DNA of 64,000 nucleotides from UBA11475 sp902486425 (GCA_902486425.1 CABTOK010000007.1:310001-374000), one strand, 5' to 3'. Positions 45,645 through 54,262 are shown, numbered from the stretch's first letter. The notes: a model not told the origin generated them from the letters alone. Program-made: numbers and translations.

Positions 45645-46100
45645 ATGAAAAAGAAGGAAAGACTCGAACTAATTAAAAAAATCATTACCGAAAACGAAGT
45701 CGAAAATCAGCTCGAACTTATTTCGTTTTTAGAAGCCGCAGGCGAAGACGTCACTCAGGCGACCGTATCGAGAGACATAAACGAACTCCGGCTCGAAAAG
45801 ACGGAAGGAATCCTGAAGAAATTCAGATACAGCCTTCCCGTTACCGAAAATGCCTTTTCCTCAGAAAACGCAAGAATACTTAAAGGTCTCGTGATCTCGG
45901 TCGTTCCGACAAATAATCTTATAGTAATAAGGACGAAAACCGGCAGCGCTAACGCCGCGGCGAATATTATCGACGAACTGAACGCGACTTCGGTACTTGG
46001 TTCGATTGCGGGCGACGATACAATTTTACTTATTTTAAGCACTAAAAAAGAAGCGGACAATTTTGCAGTGAGAGTAAAGGAAGCGATTAAAAATGCTTAA
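45645..46100 (+). CDS. argR: Arginine repressor ArgR
   Basis: 151 residues. N-terminal winged helix (ERLELIKKIITENEVENQLE, DVTQATVSRDINELRLEKTE) and C-terminal arginine-binding hexamerisation domain (GSANAAANIIDELN, VLGSIAGDDTILLI with the paired aspartates). It controls arginine metabolism genes when arginine is bound. GAAGGGA precedes the ATG. It overlaps recN by 8 bp. Confidence 0.96.
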   Translation: MKKKERLELIKKIITENEVENQLELISFLEAAGEDVTQATVSRDINELRLEKTEGILKKFRYSLPVTENAFSSENARILKGLVISVVPTNNLIVIRTKTGSANAAANIIDELNATSVLGSIAGDDTILLILSTKKEADNFAVRVKEAIKNA

Positions 46101-47802
46101 AAATATTCTGATAAAAAACGTAGCTCTTATTGAGGAAGCTTCCATCGAATTTGAAAAGGGATTGAACGTTTTGTCGGGCGAAACGGGTTCCGGTAAATCT
46201 GTTATTTTAGATTCGCTTAATTTCGTTCTCGGAGCAAAAGCGGATAAATCAATGATCCGCAACGGATCGGATTTTTGCATGGTAAAGGCGGAATTCGACG
46301 TAAAAAACAATCAGTTTATCAAAAGCGAACTCGACGCACTCGATATAGACTATGACGATAATCTTATTGTTTCACGTAAGCTTTCGTTATCCGGATCAGG
46401 CAGTATCAAAATAAACGGAGAACCGGTTACCTTGACGGGACTAAAAACCGTTACCGGACATCTTGTGGACGTACACGGGCAGAGCGAACATTTTTATTTA
46501 TTAAAAGAAGCAAATCAACTTGCTTTAATCGACGCGTACGGCGGAGAAAAAATCGCCAAAACGAAAGAAGAACTTTCAAAAGAAATATCGGCACTTAAGA
46601 ACGTGCTTTCGGAGCTTAATAAACTCGGCGGAGACGACGGACAGCGCGCGTTAAGACTCGATATACTTAAATATCAGGTTAAAGAGATAAAAGAAGCCGA
46701 CGTTAAAGAAAACGAATATGAAGATCTTACTGTTTTAAGAGCAAAGCTCAACAATCAGGAAAAAATATCCGAAGCTCTTAACGAAACGAAGCAGGCGTTA
46801 TCTGGCGAAGGAGCGGCTACGGACGGCGTTTCGTATGCGAGAAATGCGATCTCGAGAATATCTAATCTCGATAAGAGTTATGCGGATCTTTTAACAAGGC
46901 TCGAAAACGCTTACGCCGAAATAGAAGATATATCCGAAACCGTCTCCGGATTTATGGATGATTTCGATTTTTCGGAAGCCGATCTCGATCGGACGGAAGA
47001 GAGAATATCTCTTATAAAAAATTTATTTAAAAAGTACGGCGGAAATTATAATGAGCTTATCGCTTTTGAATCGAACGCCGAAAAAGAGATTGAAAGGCTT
47101 GAAAATTTCGATAATCTTGCGGAAGAACTCCTTGTTAAAAAGGCAGAATTATCCGAGAAGGTATATTCTTTATACATAAAACTTTCGTCTTTAAGAAAAA
47201 ACTTTGCAAAGGATTTTTCCGAGAAAGTTGCTTGCGAAATACGCGAACTCAATATGAAAAACGCCGTTTTTGATGTAAAATTCAACGGATTGCCGGAGTT
47301 TGACAAAGAAAAAGACGATATAAAAATATCCGAAAACGGTCTTGACGAAATTTCTTTCATGTTTTCGGCAAATCTCGGAGAACCGCTGAAAAGTCTTTCG
47401 AAAATTATAAGCGGCGGCGAAATGAGCAGATTTATGCTTGCGATAAAATCGAGAACCGCTAAATATTCCGAAATAAGCACCCTTGTCTTCGACGAAATCG
47501 ACGCCGGTATCTCGGGAGAAACAGCAAAAGTCGTGGGCGAAAAGTTTGTAAAACTTTCCGAAGACGTTCAGCTTATCGCCGTATCGCATCTTCCGCAGAT
47601 TGTTGCTCTGGGAGATAATAATCTTCTTATAAAGAAAATAGAGACGGACGGAAAAACTGTTTCGGTTATAGAAAAAATAAACGGCGAAAAGCGTGTAGCG
47701 GAAATCGTACGGCTTATCGGCGGAACTCCGGAAAGTCCGAGTGCGATTGCACACGCAAAAGAGCTTATTAAGAATGCTGACAGACTTAAGGCTTCTTTTT
47801 GA
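46093..47802 (+). CDS. recN: DNA repair protein RecN
   Basis: 569 residues, SMC-like. Walker A GETGSGKSVILDSLNFVLGA (about 31-50), a Q-loop HGQSEHFYL, two coiled-coil arms (about 180-380), signature ISGGEMSRFMLAIK and Walker B LVFDEIDAGISGETA, then AVSHLPQIVAL. RecN organises broken DNA ends in recombinational repair. It starts inside argR with AAAGGAAG upstream and ends at a terminator. Confidence 0.97.
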   Translation: MLKNILIKNVALIEEASIEFEKGLNVLSGETGSGKSVILDSLNFVLGAKADKSMIRNGSDFCMVKAEFDVKNNQFIKSELDALDIDYDDNLIVSRKLSLSGSGSIKINGEPVTLTGLKTVTGHLVDVHGQSEHFYLLKEANQLALIDAYGGEKIAKTKEELSKEISALKNVLSELNKLGGDDGQRALRLDILKYQVKEIKEADVKENEYEDLTVLRAKLNNQEKISEALNETKQALSGEGAATDGVSYARNAISRISNLDKSYADLLTRLENAYAEIEDISETVSGFMDDFDFSEADLDRTEERISLIKNLFKKYGGNYNELIAFESNAEKEIERLENFDNLAEELLVKKAELSEKVYSLYIKLSSLRKNFAKDFSEKVACEIRELNMKNAVFDVKFNGLPEFDKEKDDIKISENGLDEISFMFSANLGEPLKSLSKIISGGEMSRFMLAIKSRTAKYSEISTLVFDEIDAGISGETAKVVGEKFVKLSEDVQLIAVSHLPQIVALGDNNLLIKKIETDGKTVSVIEKINGEKRVAEIVRLIGGTPESPSAIAHAKELIKNADRLKASF

Positions 47803-47842
47803 TTTCATCGAAATAAGTAGGATAATTATTTATAAAAATTAT

Positions 47843-47870
47843 AAAAACGGCTTAAAAAGCCGTTTTTTTT
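47843..47870 (+). terminator. Terminator of nadK-argR-recN
   Basis: AAAAACGGCTT and AAGCCGTTTTT pair around AAA; the right arm continues into a T-run. Confidence 0.9.
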
Positions 47871-47933
47871 AATAAAAAATAAAAATGTCAAAAAAAATAA
47901 ATATTTTTAATCTTTTAACGCAAGATATGTTTA

Positions 47934-48932
47934 ATGAAGAAATTTAAAAAGCGGATTTTTCCCGTTCTTATTTTAATAATTTCGGTTTTTGCCGCGTTTT
48001 ACCGAAAATCGCCTGCAAAAGTATTTGCGGATGAAAAATATTATTATATTTCGGGCGAAGTTTTCGGGTTTTCGCTTATATCCGAAGGAATAACGGTGAT
48101 AGGGCTATCGGACGTCGTTACAAACGAAAAAACCTATTCGCCGGCAAAAGATGCCGGAATAAAACCCGACGACGTTATAACTAAAATCAACGAAAATAAA
48201 TTAAAATCGGATTCGGATATAGATAAATACGTTAAAAACGGCTACAACGAACTCGAAATAATATCTGGCGGAAAAACAAAAAATATTCTCATTAAACCGG
48301 CAAAAGACATAAACGGCAATTTACGGCTCGGTATTTTTATCAGAAGCGATATATGCGGGATAGGAACGGTAAGTTATTACGATTCCGACGGAAGATTTTC
48401 GGCTCTTGGGCATGAGATTTACGATAAGGAATATGCGAAAACGCCGATTATTGGCGGAGCGTTAAAAGAAGCCGGTATTACTAAAATAATTAAAGGAACA
48501 AAGGGGATTCCCGGTGAAATACAGGGGTACATTAAATCCGCAGACGCGGGGACGATTGAATACGGAAGATCCACCGGAATATACGGAGAAAAGAAAAATT
48601 TCGATAAATCTGCATATCGAAAGATTGCCGCAGCTCACCGCGGGGAAGCAAAAATAGGGAAGGCAACTGCTATAAGCAATATATCGGGAAGTACGGAAAG
48701 TTACGATATAAAAATTGTAAAGGTGACCGAAGAGAAAAAAGAAAAGAACTTTGTTATAAAAGTAAACGACGAAAAACTTTTGTCTTTAACCGGCGGAATA
48801 GTGCAGGGAATGAGCGGTACTCCGATTATCCAAAACGGAAAACTTGTAGGAATAATCACTCACGTTTTTATAAACGATCCAAAATCCGGCTACGGACTTA
48901 GTATTCAAAATTCATTATACAATTTCAATTAA
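47934..48932 (+). CDS. spoIVB: SpoIVB serine peptidase
   Basis: 332 residues. A membrane or signal segment (about 7-22), a PDZ domain (about 65-120, AGIKPDDVITKINENKL), then the S55 peptidase domain with catalytic His160 in FSALGHEIYD, Asp279 and Ser294 in GMSGTPIIQNGKLVGIITHV. The 15-residue Asp-Ser spacing equals that of Bacillus SpoIVB. It cuts SpoIVFA to trigger sigma-K activation. It is shorter than the Bacillus enzyme (about 426), mostly at the N-terminus. ATG 47934 has no Shine-Dalgarno. In many spore formers spo0A follows; here it does not. Confidence 0.95.
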   Translation: MKKFKKRIFPVLILIISVFAAFYRKSPAKVFADEKYYYISGEVFGFSLISEGITVIGLSDVVTNEKTYSPAKDAGIKPDDVITKINENKLKSDSDIDKYVKNGYNELEIISGGKTKNILIKPAKDINGNLRLGIFIRSDICGIGTVSYYDSDGRFSALGHEIYDKEYAKTPIIGGALKEAGITKIIKGTKGIPGEIQGYIKSADAGTIEYGRSTGIYGEKKNFDKSAYRKIAAAHRGEAKIGKATAISNISGSTESYDIKIVKVTEEKKEKNFVIKVNDEKLLSLTGGIVQGMSGTPIIQNGKLVGIITHVFINDPKSGYGLSIQNSLYNFN

Positions 48933-48951
48933 AATTATGTTAAATTATGTC

Positions 48952-48960
48952 TGATATAAT
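48952..48960 (+). promoter_or_regulatory. Extended -10 promoter before the D,D-carboxypeptidase gene
   Basis: TGATATAAT (48952-48960) matches an extended -10 (TGnTATAAT); no good -35 is seen. The gene starts 20 bp downstream with AAGGAG between. Confidence 0.5.
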
Positions 48961-48980
48961 AATAAAATAAGGAGAAAAAT

Positions 48981-50249
48981 ATGAGAAATAAAAACTTATT
49001 CGGCGTATTTTACTATGCGGTTATAATGCTTCTTGCGATAAGCGTTGCATTTGCTGTTAAACCGCTTAAAAAGATATCTTTGGCGGAAGAAATCCGTAAA
49101 AATTCAAACGGACAATGTTCATATGATTATGAAAAAAGTTTCGGAAACGAGACTCCTGTTGCAAAAACATCCGCAAACGAAATAGAAAACAACTGCAAAT
49201 CATACTGTCTTATAGATGCGAAATCCGGCGAAGCGGTCTTGATGAATAATGAAACCAAAAGACTTCCGATTGCGAGTATGTGCAAAATCATGACTCTTAT
49301 TTTGTGCTTTGAAAATCTCGAAGCAGGTAAATTTACCGTAAACGACAGCGTTACGGTAAGCGAGCGCGCAAGCGGAATGGGCGGTTCTCAGGTGTTTCTG
49401 GAAGCTCATAAAAATTATTCCGTAAAAGATCTTATAAAATCAATCGTCGTTGCTTCGGCAAACGATTCGTGCGTGGCGATGGCTGAAAAAATCTCCGGCA
49501 GCGCAGAACGATTCGTTACGGAGATGAACAATAAAGCCAAAGAGCTTAAAATGACCGATACGAACTTCGTTAACCCGACGGGGCTCCCGCAGGAAGGTCA
49601 GTATTCTTCGGCTGCCGACGCGTGTAAAATGTTCAAAAAGCTTATATCTTTTAAGGAATATTTCGATTATTCAAAAATCTGGATGGACCGAATAGAGCAT
49701 AGCGAAGAAAGGTATACAGAAATTTCAAACACTAATAAGCTCTTAAAAACTTATCCGTCTTGCGACTCGGGAAAAACCGGTTATACTTCGGAAGCGGGAC
49801 ATTGTGTAACGGCTTCCGCCGAACGAGACGGAACAAGATTCATTGTCTGTGTGATAGGTGCAAACGACGGCAAAACAAGATTTAAAATCGCTTCGAAACT
49901 TCTCGATTACGGCTTCAATAATTTCGAATACAACGAAGTTATAACGCCGTATGAAGAACTTTCTGTCGCAAAGGTTAAAAACTCGAAGGATAAAACTGTA
50001 AAAATAGGAACGTATGAGCCGTATGGCTTTTTAGTAAAACACGGCGAAAAGAAGAATTACGAGTTTGAAATTAACGTGAAAAATCTTAAAGCACCGCTCG
50101 CAAGGGGAGAAAACGTCGGCGAAATTTCCGTTTACGTCGAAGGCGTGGAAAAAGCGAAACTCAACCTTGTGGCATTAAGCGGCGCCCAAAAGGAAGGCTT
50201 TTCGGATATAATCAAAGATTTTGCGAACGGTTTTAATCTTATCGGATAA
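48981..50249 (+). CDS. D-alanyl-D-alanine carboxypeptidase (S11, DacF/DacB-like)
   Basis: 422 residues. N-terminal hydrophobic signal (about 8-26), then the S11 penicillin-binding domain: SxxK as ASMCK (Ser99, Lys102), SxN as SAN (159-161) and KTG in DSGKTGYT (265-267), with NPTGLP. The C-terminal domain of about 110 residues is the beta-rich PBP5-type tail. It trims the terminal D-Ala of peptidoglycan stem peptides outside the membrane. Location after spoIVB suggests a DacF- or DacB-like role in cortex modelling, though a vegetative function is possible. AAGGAG lies 6 nt before the ATG. Confidence 0.93.
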   Translation: MRNKNLFGVFYYAVIMLLAISVAFAVKPLKKISLAEEIRKNSNGQCSYDYEKSFGNETPVAKTSANEIENNCKSYCLIDAKSGEAVLMNNETKRLPIASMCKIMTLILCFENLEAGKFTVNDSVTVSERASGMGGSQVFLEAHKNYSVKDLIKSIVVASANDSCVAMAEKISGSAERFVTEMNNKAKELKMTDTNFVNPTGLPQEGQYSSAADACKMFKKLISFKEYFDYSKIWMDRIEHSEERYTEISNTNKLLKTYPSCDSGKTGYTSEAGHCVTASAERDGTRFIVCVIGANDGKTRFKIASKLLDYGFNNFEYNEVITPYEELSVAKVKNSKDKTVKIGTYEPYGFLVKHGEKKNYEFEINVKNLKAPLARGENVGEISVYVEGVEKAKLNLVALSGAQKEGFSDIIKDFANGFNLIG

Positions 50250-50290
50250 AAAAATAAAAACAAAACAATGAAATAAATTTAGAAAAAAAG

Positions 50291-50324
50291 AAAAAGGTCT
50301 GCCGGAAAACCGTCAGATCTTTTT
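50291..50324. terminator. Terminator between the carboxypeptidase and Xer genes
   Basis: AAAAGGTCTG-CGG and CCG-CAGATCTTTT pair with one internal C-T mismatch. Flanking A- and T-runs allow use in both directions by the convergent genes. Confidence 0.75.
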
Positions 50325-50344
50325 AATATTTTTTATTTCTGTTT

Positions 50345-51406
50345 TTACTTTTTATCGTCGCGTAATTTTACAGTTTCGATAGCTTTTTTACGAGTTTCTT
50401 CGTTAATCGCGGCGTAATGTTTACGAGTGGTATTTACGTCTTTATGTCCGAGACAATCGGCGACGACGTATATATCGTGAGTTTCTTTATAAAGATTGGT
50501 GCCGAAAGAACTTCTTAATTTATGAGGCGTTATTTTTTTGAGCGGGGCGGAAAGCTGGGCGTATTTTTTTACGAGATTTTCGACCGCTCTTACGCTTATT
50601 CGTTCGCCTTTCATAGATAAAAACAACGGTTCGTCTTTATTTTTTATAAAATCGACCTTACGGTTCCCGATAAGGTAATCTTTTAAGGCGACGCGGACTT
50701 CGTCTCCGAAGTAAAGAATTGCTCTGCCACCGCCCTTGCGGGTTACGACAAAGTTCATTTCATTAAGGTCGACGTCACCGACGTTTAATCCTACAAGTTC
50801 CGATATACGTATTCCCGTGCCTAAAAACAGTGTAATCATGGCAACGTCGCGCGTTCTCGTTATATCGTGGTACTTTCTTTGTCTTAAAGTAAGACCGGCA
50901 CCGGAATCGACGGTATTTATGAGATCCGCGATTTCGTTCACTTCGGAAGTAACGTCGAGCCTTATGATTTCTTTTTCGCGGATTTTCGGAACGCTTACTT
51001 TTGCCGCAACGTTCGCAGTGAGCTTATCTCTCGAAAAAAGGTATCCGAAAAAAGATCTGACGGTAGATAATTTTCGCGATTTTGCTCTGTCGGAGCACAT
51101 TTCTTCGTGTCCGTTAATAGTATAAAATGAAAGATAGCTTAAAAAAAGCTCGATTTCCTGTGCGGTAAGTCCGTCAAGGTCTTCGAGAGTTACTTCTGCA
51201 GGCTTCTTTTTGATAAAGTAGCGGACGGTAAGATAGTCGAAAAAAATTCTTAAATCGTACGCATAATTAAGTAAGGTCAATGGCGTTGCCGAAGTTTCTT
51301 TGGCGATAAAATAATCGCGGCAATAATATGGTAATTCTTCTAAAAGAGCTTCAGTTTTTATTTTGCAGTTTTTGGCTCTTTCGTTAAAATAATTCGATCC
51401 TTGCAT
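50345..51406 (-). CDS. Xer-type tyrosine recombinase
   Basis: 353 residues. N-terminal SAM-like DNA-binding domain (about 28-135) and catalytic domain with Arg200 (GTGIRISELVGL), Lys224 (TRKGGG), His295 and Arg298 (HKLRSSF), His321 (LGHKDVN) and nucleophile Tyr331 (RKHYAAI), so all six active-site residues are present. No att sites, excisionase or phage genes lie nearby, which favours a chromosomal XerC/XerD paralogue over a mobile-element integrase. It is divergent from spoVM and convergent with the carboxypeptidase. The start codon lies exactly 7 nt from the -10, so the message is predicted to be leaderless. I avoid xerC or xerD as symbol because the paralogue cannot be told. Confidence 0.9.
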   Translation of the reverse strand: MQGSNYFNERAKNCKIKTEALLEELPYYCRDYFIAKETSATPLTLLNYAYDLRIFFDYLTVRYFIKKKPAEVTLEDLDGLTAQEIELFLSYLSFYTINGHEEMCSDRAKSRKLSTVRSFFGYLFSRDKLTANVAAKVSVPKIREKEIIRLDVTSEVNEIADLINTVDSGAGLTLRQRKYHDITRTRDVAMITLFLGTGIRISELVGLNVGDVDLNEMNFVVTRKGGGRAILYFGDEVRVALKDYLIGNRKVDFIKNKDEPLFLSMKGERISVRAVENLVKKYAQLSAPLKKITPHKLRSSFGTNLYKETHDIYVVADCLGHKDVNTTRKHYAAINEETRKKAIETVKLRDDKK

Positions 51407-51412
51407 AGTTAT

Positions 51413-51441
51413 ATTATAACTTAAAAAAAAATAGAAGTAAA
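51413..51441 (-). promoter_or_regulatory. Promoter giving a predicted leaderless Xer mRNA
   Basis: On the minus strand TTTACT (51441-51436), 17 bp, TATAAT (51418-51413), then 6 nt to the ATG at 51406. No ribosome-binding site fits between. Confidence 0.78.
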
Positions 51442-51484
51442 GCGACTTTTATTTTTATAAAAACGTTTTTAAAGGAGATATTTT

Positions 51485-51556
51485 ATGAAAATAATCTGTA
51501 TTAAACCGCCAAAACTTATAAGAAAAATCTTAAAATTATTCGTAAAGAAAAGCTGA
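51485..51556 (+). CDS. spoVM: Stage V sporulation protein M (SpoVM)
   Basis: A 23-residue gene: MKIICIKPPKLI at the N-terminus, then RKILKLFVKKS. SpoVM of Bacillus is 26 residues, a short amphipathic helix with a proline at position 9 (IKLPK-type start) that recognises the convex forespore surface and anchors SpoIVA for coat assembly. Here Pro9 is present in IKPPKL, followed by alternating basic and hydrophobic residues. A perfect AAGGAG sits 7 nt before the ATG (51472-51477), and a strong terminator follows. It is divergent from the Xer gene. Too short for normal gene callers; the length, start motif and ribosome-binding site together make it convincing. Confidence 0.85.
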   Translation: MKIICIKPPKLIRKILKLFVKKS

Positions 51557-51617
51557 AAAGCAATATGAAGAACAATAAATAAAAAAAATTATTCGTTGTA
51601 TTTAAAATTTTAACTTA

Positions 51618-51641
51618 AAAAGTCGCCGTATGGCGACTTTT
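51618..51641. terminator. Bidirectional terminator between spoVM and the PadR gene
   Basis: AAAAGTCGCC and GGCGACTTTT pair perfectly around GTAT; A- and T-flanks serve both convergent genes. Confidence 0.85.
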
Positions 51642-51691
51642 AGTTTATTGTAAAGTATTTAGGTTTGATTAAAAATACTTTATCATTGAAA

Positions 51692-52996
51692 TTATTTTGC
51701 CGATTTGTCCGAAAAATTCTTATAAGACGGTTTCTTAAATAAAAGCGAGCGGATAAGGTAATACATAAATGAATCCAAATATAAAAGTATCGGCACGACG
51801 AGATAAGTGATAAGTCCGGAATCCGACGAAAAATCAAGCCCTAAAATAAATATATACATAACAACGTTCAAAAATATAAGGCTGAACATTATAATAAACG
51901 TCATTTGAAGCACGTCTTTTGAAGAGAGTCTTTTGTAAATCGTCTTTTTCGGTTCAGAAACGTATTTTAACGTCATGATAAGGGGAAACACCGCAAAAAT
52001 CACAAGCGAAAAGGGTTCCCACCCGGGTAAAACGGCCTTAAATTTCGTAAATATTATAAGCAATTCGATAACGAGCAGAAGAAAAACAGCTATCGAGGAC
52101 GTAAAATTTACTTTATTTATGTAAACGCCCGTCGGATTAGCCGAAGATTTTGCCGAAACGCGTAATTTAAGGTGTTTGTTTTCGCAATAATCTATTATAT
52201 CGCCGAAGTCCGAGTTGACGTTACGTCTGTCGGTTTTAGTAATTTCATCCGAAAATTTGGGCTTTTCCGAAACGTTTTGCTTGATTTCAGGCATTTCCTG
52301 CGGAGCTTCGGGTTTTTCGGAGTGCTGTTCGGAATACTTAATAAGACCGTTCAGGATATTTCTGAAATTAATATCCTGATTTTTAGTCTGTGTATTCTGC
52401 GCCGTAAAAGATTCCTTTGAGGGTTCTGCATAACTCGTCTGAATGTTATGAACAGCAGGTGAAGCGGGGAAAACCGGTTCCTGCGGTTTAACGTCATTAT
52501 TATTCGAAGCAAAAAGGAGAGAATCGTACGAAAAGTTACTCGTTTTTGAATTTTCGGCAGTCTTTTCAGTCTTTTTCGGAGTATTATCCGATGTCTCGGG
52601 TGTTTTTGCAGCCTCTTTTGCGGGCATAGGAACTTCTTTATAAACTATTTCGGTTCGTACGTCGGGTTCGGCTTTTACGAGTGAATCTATTACCGCACGC
52701 GAAAATTTCCAGTCGTTAAGATTTTTTCGAACCAAAGCGCGACCTTTATCGGTTAAATGATAAAATTTTCTTCTGCCGTCTTCGGCGTCGCGCCAGAAAG
52801 ATTTTATAAATCCATCCGATTCGAGACGTTTTAAGGAGCTGTAAAGAGTAGGCTGTTTAAGCTCGTATTTTCCATCTGAACTCGATGAAATATCATCAAG
52901 TATTTCCTGCGAATTTTTATCTGCAGACGATATCGTTTGCAGAATAATCGTATCAATATGACCGCGAATAAGATCGCTGCTGATTGAATTTTCCAT
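51692..52996 (-). CDS. PadR-type regulator with C-terminal membrane domain
   Basis: 434 residues. Residues 1-95 are a PadR winged helix: RGHIDTIILQTISSADKNSQ, then QPTLYSSLKRLESDGFIKSF and GRRKFYHLTDKGRALV. About 110-285 is a polar, low-complexity linker rich in Pro, Glu, Lys, Asn and Thr. The C-terminus has about four membrane helices (near 303-326, 334-352, 368-393 and 401-425). The layout suggests a membrane-tethered transcription factor; target and signal are unknown. A good ribosome-binding site (AGGAAGG) and a sigma-A promoter precede it. No efflux pump or other PadR partner lies next to it. The gene is monocistronic. Confidence 0.85.
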   Translation of the reverse strand: MENSISSDLIRGHIDTIILQTISSADKNSQEILDDISSSSDGKYELKQPTLYSSLKRLESDGFIKSFWRDAEDGRRKFYHLTDKGRALVRKNLNDWKFSRAVIDSLVKAEPDVRTEIVYKEVPMPAKEAAKTPETSDNTPKKTEKTAENSKTSNFSYDSLLFASNNNDVKPQEPVFPASPAVHNIQTSYAEPSKESFTAQNTQTKNQDINFRNILNGLIKYSEQHSEKPEAPQEMPEIKQNVSEKPKFSDEITKTDRRNVNSDFGDIIDYCENKHLKLRVSAKSSANPTGVYINKVNFTSSIAVFLLLVIELLIIFTKFKAVLPGWEPFSLVIFAVFPLIMTLKYVSEPKKTIYKRLSSKDVLQMTFIIMFSLIFLNVVMYIFILGLDFSSDSGLITYLVVPILLYLDSFMYYLIRSLLFKKPSYKNFSDKSAK

Positions 52997-53026
52997 AGTA
53001 AAATTCCTTCCTGAAGTATATAAATA

Positions 53027-53055
53027 AGTATAATATATTAAAATACAAAAGTCAA
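53027..53055 (-). promoter_or_regulatory. Promoter of the PadR gene
   Basis: On the minus strand TTGACT (53055-53050), 17 bp, TATACT (53032-53027). Confidence 0.8.
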
Positions 53056-53631
53056 TAAATATAAAAAATTTAATTTTATCTGTAATAATTCGATAAAAAT
53101 TTTTTTGTATTTTTCTGATAATTTATTTTTTAGACACAAATAAAAGTAAGCAAAGACTTACATATAAACAGAATTATTTTTCTGAAGATTTAAAATTCAA
53201 GTTTATCAAGTTTATATTGATTTATAAAAATTTTTTTATTTGAAAGTTTGATGCTTAAAAATAATTCCGGAATAAAAAACGTATTTTAAGACTATTTAAA
53301 AATAAAACGTAGAATTATCCGGGTAAAAAAATAATTTTTTTGAAATCGGCTAAAAACGGACATTTTAAAATATCGTTTTTTAAAATCGTAATATAAACTA
53401 TTATATAAATAAAAAAAAATTTTGAAATCGCACGAAAATAAAAGTATTTTTAAAAAATATTTTTATAAGTAAAAGTAAAAATAGAATTAAAAAGTAAATT
53501 ATTTTAAATAAAAAAATTGAATGAATCTTAAAAATAAATTTAATCATAATTTATATATAGCGATTTAACAACGAAAAATTAAAAAAACAAAAATTCAATA
53601 ATATTAAAAAGGATATCTTATTTTATCGACC

Positions 53632-53805
53632 TTTTATTAAAGACTGCGTAAAAGCTGCATTTTACGCATAGTTATACATGTCACACATAACTCACCCGTG
53701 GCGTATTTTCGGACCGATATTAAATTTTTCGCGTTCTTTTAACGCTTCCGATTTCTTTATAAAACTTAGTTTTAATGCCTTTTAAAATAAAAGGCATTTT
53801 GTTTT
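53632..53805 (+). ncRNA. Candidate structured non-coding RNA
   Basis: About 170 nt with a dense set of helices in otherwise unstructured AT-rich DNA. TTTTATTAAAG (53632-53642) can pair with CTTTATAAAA (53755-53764) as a closing stem with one bulge. Inside are TGCGTAAAA/TTTTACGCA (53645-53653 with 53660-53668), AGTTAT/ATAACT (53670-53675 with 53687-53692) and GCGTT/AACGC (53731-53745). It ends in a clear intrinsic terminator. The local GC content rises in the conserved-looking CACCCGTGGCG segment. The size would suit a 6S-like or other small RNA, but I recognise no known family. The promoter is not clear. Confidence 0.45.
53774..53805 (+). terminator. Terminator of the candidate RNA
   Basis: AATGCCTTTT and AAAAGGCATT form a perfect 10-bp stem around AAAAT, followed by TTGTTTT. 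Confidence 0.75.
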
Positions 53806-54013
53806 GCCGTTCCCTTATGCCGAATCTCTCAAACTACAAATTTTTAAATCATAAACCATTTTCAAAGAAAACTAAATTTATTCTTTTTTTATATGTTAAG
53901 CTCTCTTTTGTTGCGGAAAAATTTACGGGGTTTTTATGGCTCCTTCAAGATTATTTTCAATTAAAGTTTTAATCTTTTATACCGCTCAATAATAATATTT
54001 AATAGATAATCCA

Positions 54014-54041
54014 TAAAAAAAGACCTTACGGTCCCTTTTTT
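54014..54041. terminator. Isolated terminator-like hairpin
   Basis: AAAAAAG-ACC and GGT-CTTTTTT pair around TTAC with a CC bulge; it is symmetric enough to act in either direction. No gene directly upstream is recognised. Confidence 0.5.
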
Positions 54042-54151
54042 ATTTAATTTATTTTTCGATTGGCCTTATTTTATATAATTTTTTATTATAAATGATTGAT
54101 AGTCGTTAGTCGATTGTATTATAAAAATTCAATATGGTTTTAAGTTCTTTT

Positions 54152-54262
54152 TTTCAATAGAAATTTATTCGCTAAAATCAAAATAAGTCAATCAAAAAAA
54201 TATTTAATAAATTATTACGTCAGATCCAATTTTTATGATATTTTAATAAATTTCTATTGAAA
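54152..54262. repeat. Perfect 18-bp inverted repeat with 75-bp spacer
   Basis: TTTCAATAGAAATTTATT (54152-54169) and AATAAATTTCTATTGAAA (54245-54262) are exact reverse complements. The enclosed 75 bp are AT-rich and code for nothing visible. It lies 30 bp downstream of the rpe stop codon. Confidence 0.75.

Noticed and set aside
50345..51406. Prophage or integron integrase
   Set aside because: No att sites, excisionase, phage or cassette genes around; better read as a chromosomal Xer paralogue.
53011..53055. dif-like site near the PadR promoter
   Set aside because: Some AT similarity to Bacillota dif, but the sequence is explained by a good sigma-A promoter and lacks the two proper arms.
53775..53972. 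65-codon open frame in the AT-rich region
   Set aside because: Overlaps a strong terminator hairpin, has no ribosome-binding site and its composition resembles random AT-rich DNA.
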